NCBI GenBank assembly: GCA_017652965.1
Contig: JAGBZZ010000289.1
Coordinates: 1-18,816 of the forward strand
Source of the DNA: Clostridia bacterium
GTDB taxonomy: Bacteria; Bacillota_A; Clostridia; Oscillospirales; CAG-272
Direction: 5' to 3'
Length of the DNA stretch: 18,816 bases
Part shown: piece after piece, positions 14,902 to 18,816 of the stretch
Layout: every line of letters begins with the position of its first letter
Numbering within the stretch: the first letter of the stretch is position 1
Translations under genes and position numbers: made by a program
The notes under the pieces: model-generated
Told to the model about the DNA's origin: nothing
The model's database searches: none
Seen by the model: the letters and a program-made list of their open reading frames with translations, nothing else

Positions 14902-16556
14902 AACCACACCATCAGATAGTATTTGGTCGCAAAATCGAGGATTGCAATTAAACCGCGGGTATTGAAATACAGCAGCGGTATCAAGAAAAGTGAGAAAAGC
15001 GTTATCCGCAACGGCGAAAGCTTTTTGGGGATGGCAGTGATCAGCCCGATGATCAGGGAAATAAAGGCCCAACCGAAATATAGAGAGTAGAGCACCATGC
15101 CATTCTCCTTGGAGCCCCATCCGACCATAACCAGCATGACGAAGGAAAAGCATACCCAGGCAAACGATATTTTTGAAAACATCCTTTTTCTTGTCACGAC
15201 AAATCCGATCACGGCCAGGATGAGAATGGCGATTCCGCCGTAATGGAAGCCGGAGGGGGGCACTTGCTGTATGGTTTCCTTTACAACGTGCGTTTCGGGA
15301 TAGACGAAGCAACTTGCAATGAAAGCCGAATACTGATAAAGCCTTTGGATAAACGGTATGTCTCCACCCGCCCACGTGAGCATTTTCTTGACCTGGTCAA
15401 TCGACCCGAGAAGATATGCCCCCCTGCCAAAAACAAAGCAAAGGGCAACGAAAAGCACGCCGATGCTTATGATACGGAGGAGGTTTTGCTTTAACGTGTG
15501 CTCTTTTTTATACATGAGTGGGAAAAACACGGCACTCGTCAATAGGCTTCCGGTGGCGCAGAGCAGAAGCTGATCGCTGTCTGCCCACTTCTTTTTGTGG
15601 GAATAAAGGTAGAGAATTGCCCAAAAAACTGCAAAAACATATTGCTCCAGATTCAGGGAGAAGAGAAGCGCAGGAAACGAAAATGCAAAAACGGAACAGG
15701 CAAGTGCCTTTTCCACACCCTTCAAGTCAAGCAGATCGGTAAGGAGAAGGATGGTGATCATCAAAAGCATTGCCTGGCCGATGGCAAACAGGTAGGCATA
15801 CAAATTCGGTATAAAGGAGAAAAGCGGGATCGCGGAAAAAATCACGGACAGCGCATAGGGGATCACGGCGAAGGGGGCGGAAAAAACAGCAAACAGCGGT
15901 TGGCGCAGGTCGTTTTCCGCGTCGCCGATATTAAGCCAGGCATTGGAATAATACAGCGCCGTTGAATCGGAGGAATAGATAATATCGTACAACATGCCGT
16001 TCTTATAGTACGCTATGGAGAAAACGCACGTCAAGCAGTAGGAGACGACGATCAGAACGGTAAAAAACAGGGAATGAGAAACGAATATCACCCTTTCGGT
16101 CCTGCCGATGCTTTCGTATAGCATTTTCAGAATTTTGAGAATTTCCCGATATGCGATATAAAAGAAAAGGCAGACGGCGGGAAAGGAGAACAAAGTAACA
16201 AGGGCGGTCGTTGCCAAGCGCAGCTGTGCGGTCAAGCCTCCGCAGCCGTATTTTGTGCAGATTCTCTCAATGTAGGTGTATGCCCAGTTGTAAAAGCTTC
16301 TGCCGAAAAAGGATTGCGCAAAGAGGGAGGCCGTAACCGAAAAAATCATAAGCCTTTTGCCGGGCTCCTTGAGGACTGTCGTGTGTATTCCTCTGATAAG
16401 GAAAAAATAAAAGCCGAACAGAATCGCAAAGGGAATCGACAAATTAATGTATTTATCGTCGCCGCTAATCGAAAACAGCAACGACATGAAGATGCTTGAC
16501 AGGAAGAAAGACCATGCGGTGAATGATGAGAGGTGCATCTGAACTTTAATTTTCAT
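14898..16556 (-). CDS. Polytopic membrane protein, GT-C glycosyltransferase-like
   Basis: A 552-residue integral membrane protein with about 13-14 hydrophobic helices. The one long polar loop (about 183-221) holds SSDSTALYYSNAWLNIGDAE followed by NDLRQPLF. Acidic residues in such a loop after an early helix, followed by RQPLF, resemble GT-C enzymes (PMT/ArnT type), which use lipid-phosphate sugars on the outer face. A second polar stretch, SCFVYPETHVVKETIQQV, lies at 415-431. The start is the ATG at 16556 with CCGGAGG seven bases upstream; in-frame ATGs at 16589 and 16637 lack such a site, and the latter overlaps the promoter. It is the first gene of the operon, coupled to UbiA by an ATGA overlap. 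I do not recognise a named family; the glycosyltransferase role is inferred. Confidence 0.7.
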   Translation of the reverse strand: MKIKVQMHLSSFTAWSFFLSSIFMSLLFSISGDDKYINLSIPFAILFGFYFFLIRGIHTTVLKEPGKRLMIFSVTASLFAQSFFGRSFYNWAYTYIERICTKYGCGGLTAQLRLATTALVTLFSFPAVCLFFYIAYREILKILKMLYESIGRTERVIFVSHSLFFTVLIVVSYCLTCVFSIAYYKNGMLYDIIYSSDSTALYYSNAWLNIGDAENDLRQPLFAVFSAPFAVIPYALSVIFSAIPLFSFIPNLYAYLFAIGQAMLLMITILLLTDLLDLKGVEKALACSVFAFSFPALLFSLNLEQYVFAVFWAILYLYSHKKKWADSDQLLLCATGSLLTSAVFFPLMYKKEHTLKQNLLRIISIGVLFVALCFVFGRGAYLLGSIDQVKKMLTWAGGDIPFIQRLYQYSAFIASCFVYPETHVVKETIQQVPPSGFHYGGIAILILAVIGFVVTRKRMFSKISFAWVCFSFVMLVMVGWGSKENGMVLYSLYFGWAFISLIIGLITAIPKKLSPLRITLFSLFLIPLLYFNTRGLIAILDFATKYYLMVWL

Positions 16557-16608
16557 AATTTTCCTCCGGATATAACGAAGGTGCTTCATGGCTTGCCCCG
16601 TTTGGTTT

Positions 16609-16637
16609 ATTATAACATATATGAAAAGAAAAGTCAA
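16609..16637 (-). promoter_or_regulatory. Near-consensus sigma-70 promoter of the membrane protein-UbiA-HAD operon
   Basis: Minus strand: TTGACT (16637-16632), a 17-base spacer and TATAAT (16614-16609), with TG one base before the -10 (extended -10). The leader to the ATG at 16556 is about 45 bases. This is the closest match to consensus in the window. Confidence 0.82.
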
Positions 16638-16661
16638 GGCGACAAAAGGGGGTACCGTGGC

Positions 16662-16690
16662 TTGTAAAATGACAAAATATATTGTATAAT
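16662..16690 (+). promoter_or_regulatory. Sigma-70-type promoter of the SDR gene
   Basis: TTGTAA (16662-16667), a 17-base spacer and TATAAT (16685-16690). It is divergent from the operon promoter at 16609-16637; the -35 boxes are 24 bases apart, so a shared regulator is possible though no clear operator is visible. Confidence 0.75.
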
Positions 16691-16728
16691 AGGTTTAGAA
16701 AAGCTTTTCACTTCAGGAGACAGGATGT

Positions 16729-17541
16729 ATGGTCGATTATGGGCTGGCGGGGCGTGTTGCCCTTATCACGGGTGCCAATAACCCGCAGGGGATCGGTGCC
16801 GCCACCGCACTGGCCTTTGCCCGTGAGGGGGCAAGGGTCGTCTTGGTATATAAACGGATCCCCCGCCCCTACCATGCGGACAGGATCGGTCAAAACGGTG
16901 CGGATCGCTATTTCGCCGCCAACGCAGGCGGTGCCGAGCGCGTGGAGGACAAGCTGCGTGCGATGGGGGCGGAGTACCTCATCCTGGAAAGCGACATCCG
17001 TGACGAGGCCGCCGTGGACGGCGTGTATCGTGCCGTCCTTTCCCGCTTCGGCCGTCTTGACATCCTGGTGAACAATGCGGCCGACGGCGACATGGAGGGC
17101 ATCGATACCATCGAGCGGATCACCGGGGAGGTGATCGACGAGACCTTTGCCGTCAACGTGCGCGGCACGCTTTTGATGACCCGTGGCTTTATTCGCCATC
17201 GCGGGGAGTATGGCAGGGTCGTTAACCTTTCCACCGATGCCGCGCAGGTCTTTGCCGGGCAGATCGCCTATGGCGCAAGCAAGGCAACCGTCGAGGCACT
17301 GACCCGCAGCATTGCCCTTGAGGTCGCGCAGTATGGCATCACCGTCAACTGCGTTGCCCCCGGCCCCACGCAAACCGGTTGGATCGACAAATCCTTAGAG
17401 GAGGCGGTCACCCCGCTGATCCCGATGGGGAGGCTGATCGCACCGGAGGATATCGCCGAAACGATCCTGTATCTGTGCAGTGAGCAGGCAAGACTGCTGA
17501 CAGGGCAGGTCATCAAGGTTTCGGGCGGACACGCCCTGTAA
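16729..17541 (+). CDS. Short-chain dehydrogenase/reductase (SDR)
   Basis: A 270-residue Rossmann-fold oxidoreductase. The NAD(P) loop is T14-G-ANNPQ-G21-I-G23, two residues longer than the classical TGxxxGxG. N115-N116-A117 and Asn143 are present, and the catalytic set is Ser168, Tyr181 and Lys185 (YGASK). The C-terminal GQVIKVSGGHAL is FabG-like. An insertion at about 41-62 (YKRIPRPYHADRIGQNGADR) follows beta-2. The enlarged loop places it with a Firmicute SDR group having xxxGIGAA loops rather than with FabG itself. The substrate is unknown: an alcohol/ketone pair. The start has GGAG nine bases upstream, about 30 bases after a predicted transcription start. No good terminator follows. Confidence 0.88.
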   Translation: MVDYGLAGRVALITGANNPQGIGAATALAFAREGARVVLVYKRIPRPYHADRIGQNGADRYFAANAGGAERVEDKLRAMGAEYLILESDIRDEAAVDGVYRAVLSRFGRLDILVNNAADGDMEGIDTIERITGEVIDETFAVNVRGTLLMTRGFIRHRGEYGRVVNLSTDAAQVFAGQIAYGASKATVEALTRSIALEVAQYGITVNCVAPGPTQTGWIDKSLEEAVTPLIPMGRLIAPEDIAETILYLCSEQARLLTGQVIKVSGGHAL

Positions 17542-17694
17542 GGATACGGGGCGTCAAAAATGCGCGTATATGTAAACAAAACGTTTCGCTTGCACGAGCG
17601 GTAGAATGTCGCAAGGGTCTCCCATCCGCTCACGTCCTTTAGCGTCACAGCTTCACACCGAAAAACATTTTTCAGTATATAAGGAGAATTTATC

Positions 17695-18210
17695 ATGAGC
17701 AACGTAAAGAACGATCCCAAGTACAAAAACAAGCTGCTTCAGGCCATCCGCGCACAGCTGGAGCATCGGGCGCATTGGCTCTATCTGCTTTGCGACGAGG
17801 CACAGAAAAGAGGGCTTGACCCGAAGGACTTCGGCAGTGCGGCCATCAAGCGTTGCGGTCTCTCCCAGGGGGCTGATCTTGTCAAAAAGGGCAACACCGA
17901 TAGCCTCAAGGGGCTTCGCAAGACCCTTTTCACCAAGCCCGCCCAGCTCGTCTTTGAAATGAAGATCCTCGAATCCACCGACGATAAGCTGTCTATCGAT
18001 TTCCACTATTGCCCTCTCGTCAAGGCCTGGCAGAAGGCCGGCTGTACCGACGAGGAGATCGCCATGCTTTGCGATATCGCCATGTGCGGTGACCATGGCA
18101 TCGGCGAGTGCTACGGCAGCGTGCTGGAGCTTCCCAAATGCATCGCCAAGGGCGACGAATGCTGTAGCCTCCGCTACCGCAAAAAGACCGAAGAGGAAAA
18201 GAAGGGGTGA
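17695..18210 (+). CDS. L-2-amino-thiazoline-4-carboxylic acid (ATC) hydrolase family protein
   Basis: A 171-residue cytosolic protein. The segments FHYCPLVKAWQKAGCTDEEI (103-122), LCDIAMCGDHGI (125-136) and the final KGDECCSLRY identify the ATC hydrolase family (Pfam L-2-amino-thiazoline-4-carboxylic acid hydrolase), in which characterised members convert ATC to N-carbamoyl-L-cysteine. Many gut Clostridia members are only assigned by homology, so the substrate here may differ. It is cysteine-rich (Cys33, 54, 106, 117, 126, 131, 139, 149, 156 and 157). It has a strong AAGGAG site. The 153 bases before it hold no convincing promoter, only a GAAAAA/TTTTTC palindrome at 17660-17673. It overlaps no gene; the nitroreductase starts 26 bases after its stop. 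Confidence 0.87.
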   Translation: MSNVKNDPKYKNKLLQAIRAQLEHRAHWLYLLCDEAQKRGLDPKDFGSAAIKRCGLSQGADLVKKGNTDSLKGLRKTLFTKPAQLVFEMKILESTDDKLSIDFHYCPLVKAWQKAGCTDEEIAMLCDIAMCGDHGIGECYGSVLELPKCIAKGDECCSLRYRKKTEEEKKG

Positions 18211-18236
18211 GTGCCCCCCGGATGAAGGAGAGAGCC

Positions 18237-18752
18237 ATGACGTTTCTTGAACTGGCAAAGGCGCGCTATTCGGTGCGCAAATTCAAAGCGGATGCGGTCG
18301 AGGCGGAAAAGCTTGACGCGATCCTTGAGGCGGGGCACGTTGCGCCTACCGCCTGTAACAACCAGCCCCAGCGGATCTTTGTGGTGAAAAGCGAGGAGAT
18401 GCGCGCGCGGCTTTCCGAGGTCTGCCGCTTTACCTTCGGTGCCCCCGTGGTTCTTGTGGTTGGGTATGACAAGGAGCGGGATTGGAAGAACCGCCGCATG
18501 CCGGGCTACAGCTCGGGCGAGACCGATGCCGCCATCGTTTGCACGCATATGATGCTGGCGGCTTGGGAAATGGGGATCGGCTCGTGCTGGGTCGGCGCGT
18601 TTTCCGCCGATGCGGTCGGGCAGGCGCTCTACCTGCCCGAAAACGTCCGCGTGACAGCCATGCTTCCGCTCGGCTATCCCGCCGATGATGCCGCCCCTGC
18701 CGAATTCCACACCGCCTACCGCGCCCCTGCCGACATAGTAGAGCTTCTTTGA
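18237..18752 (+). CDS. Nitroreductase family FMN oxidoreductase
   Basis: A 171-residue flavoprotein. R10-YSV-R14 (FMN phosphate-binding), APTACNNQPQ at 36-45 and AAWEMGIGSCWVGAF near residue 120 are the standard nitroreductase blocks, and the C-terminal LPLGYP follows. It is short for NfsA/NfsB but normal for the small Clostridia group. It probably works as a dimer with NAD(P)H, reducing nitro, quinone or enone compounds; the physiological substrate is unknown. The start is the ATG at 18237, with AAGGAG six bases upstream; an in-frame GTG at 18207 overlapping the previous gene lacks such a site. It is likely co-transcribed with the ATC hydrolase gene. The last 64 bases of the window hold nothing I can identify. 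Confidence 0.92.
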   Translation: MTFLELAKARYSVRKFKADAVEAEKLDAILEAGHVAPTACNNQPQRIFVVKSEEMRARLSEVCRFTFGAPVVLVVGYDKERDWKNRRMPGYSSGETDAAIVCTHMMLAAWEMGIGSCWVGAFSADAVGQALYLPENVRVTAMLPLGYPADDAAPAEFHTAYRAPADIVELL

Positions 18753-18816
18753 GATCTTGCTTCGTGAATCATCCGGTCTCGCGGAGTCCTCTTGGCAAAA
18801 TTTCAAAAGCATGGCA

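Noticed and set aside
14902..15375. N-terminal extension of the UbiA frame
   Set aside because: It overlaps the upstream membrane-protein gene in another frame and reads as unstructured Arg/His-rich sequence; the ATG at 14901 with an ATGA overlap and a typical UbiA N-terminus is the better start.
16729..17541. SDR gene as a DprE2-like partner of the UbiA operon
   Set aside because: DprE2 is an SDR, which made this tempting. But the gene is divergent, GC-rich like the rest of the chromosome and FabG-like at its C-terminus, and there is no DprE1 oxidase nearby.
17660..17673. GAAAAACATTTTTC palindrome upstream of the ATC hydrolase gene
   Set aside because: The two-base loop is too tight for an RNA hairpin terminator, and as an operator it is unsupported; probably AT-rich chance.
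18174..18812. Minus-strand open frame opposite the nitroreductase
   Set aside because: A shadow frame over two genes with clear family motifs; no motif of its own.
1..18816. CRISPR arrays, tRNA/rRNA genes, IS elements, toxin-antitoxin or anti-phage systems
   Set aside because: No regularly spaced repeats, cloverleaf, transposase or integrase motifs, or recognisable defence domains were found on either strand.

Overview
The window looks like a chromosomal segment from a GC-rich anaerobic Firmicute of the class Clostridia, probably gut-associated. This is inferred from gene content (SGNH/GH3/GH2 glycan enzymes, Clostridia-type GNAT, GrpB and P-loop proteins, an ATC-hydrolase-family protein), strong GGAGG-type ribosome sites and TTGNNN-N17-TATAAT promoters. 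No ribosomal or other marker gene is present, so genus cannot be named. Nearly all of the sequence is coding. No tRNA, rRNA, CRISPR array, insertion sequence or phage gene was seen.

Layout. (1) 1-3326, + strand: a glycan-degradation run with a 5'-truncated SGNH hydrolase, a GH3 enzyme with a NagZ-like Asp-His dyad and a second SGNH hydrolase. It ends at a two-way terminator. (2) 3331-4914, - strand: a ClC-type chloride channel/antiporter with a C-terminal TrkA-C domain and its own promoter. (3) 5082-9428, + strand: an apparent seven-gene operon with a recognisable promoter and terminator. It encodes an SSAT-like GNAT, a short radical SAM protein, a second GNAT, a FlaR-like P-loop kinase, a GrpB protein, another P-loop kinase-like protein and a PPOX-fold flavin/pyridoxamine oxidase-like protein. 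Three of its genes are joined by ATGA overlaps. (4) 9433-9954, - strand: a small DUF6512-like membrane protein. (5) 10069-13403, + strand: a good promoter, a broken EamA-type transporter gene (internal deletion and frameshift), an intact GH2 glycoside hydrolase and a third P-loop kinase-like gene. (6) 13404-16637, - strand: a visibly AT-richer three-gene operon with a near-consensus promoter and its own terminator. It encodes a polytopic GT-C-like membrane protein, a UbiA-family prenyltransferase with decaprenyl-phosphate phosphoribosyltransferase features and a HAD phosphatase. (7) 16662-18752, + strand: an SDR oxidoreductase with an enlarged glycine loop, an ATC-hydrolase-family protein and a nitroreductase.

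How they may work together. The most coherent candidate system is block 6. UbiA would attach 5-phosphoribose from PRPP to a polyprenyl phosphate, the HAD enzyme would remove the 5-phosphate, and the membrane protein would use the lipid-linked pentose outside the cell. This is an inference from family membership and tight gene coupling; it would be a Firmicute analogue of the mycobacterial decaprenyl-phosphoryl-ribose route. Block 3 is a compact set of group-transfer and kinase-like enzymes sharing one transcript; its substrate is unknown. Blocks 1 and 5 suggest use of decorated plant or host glycans.
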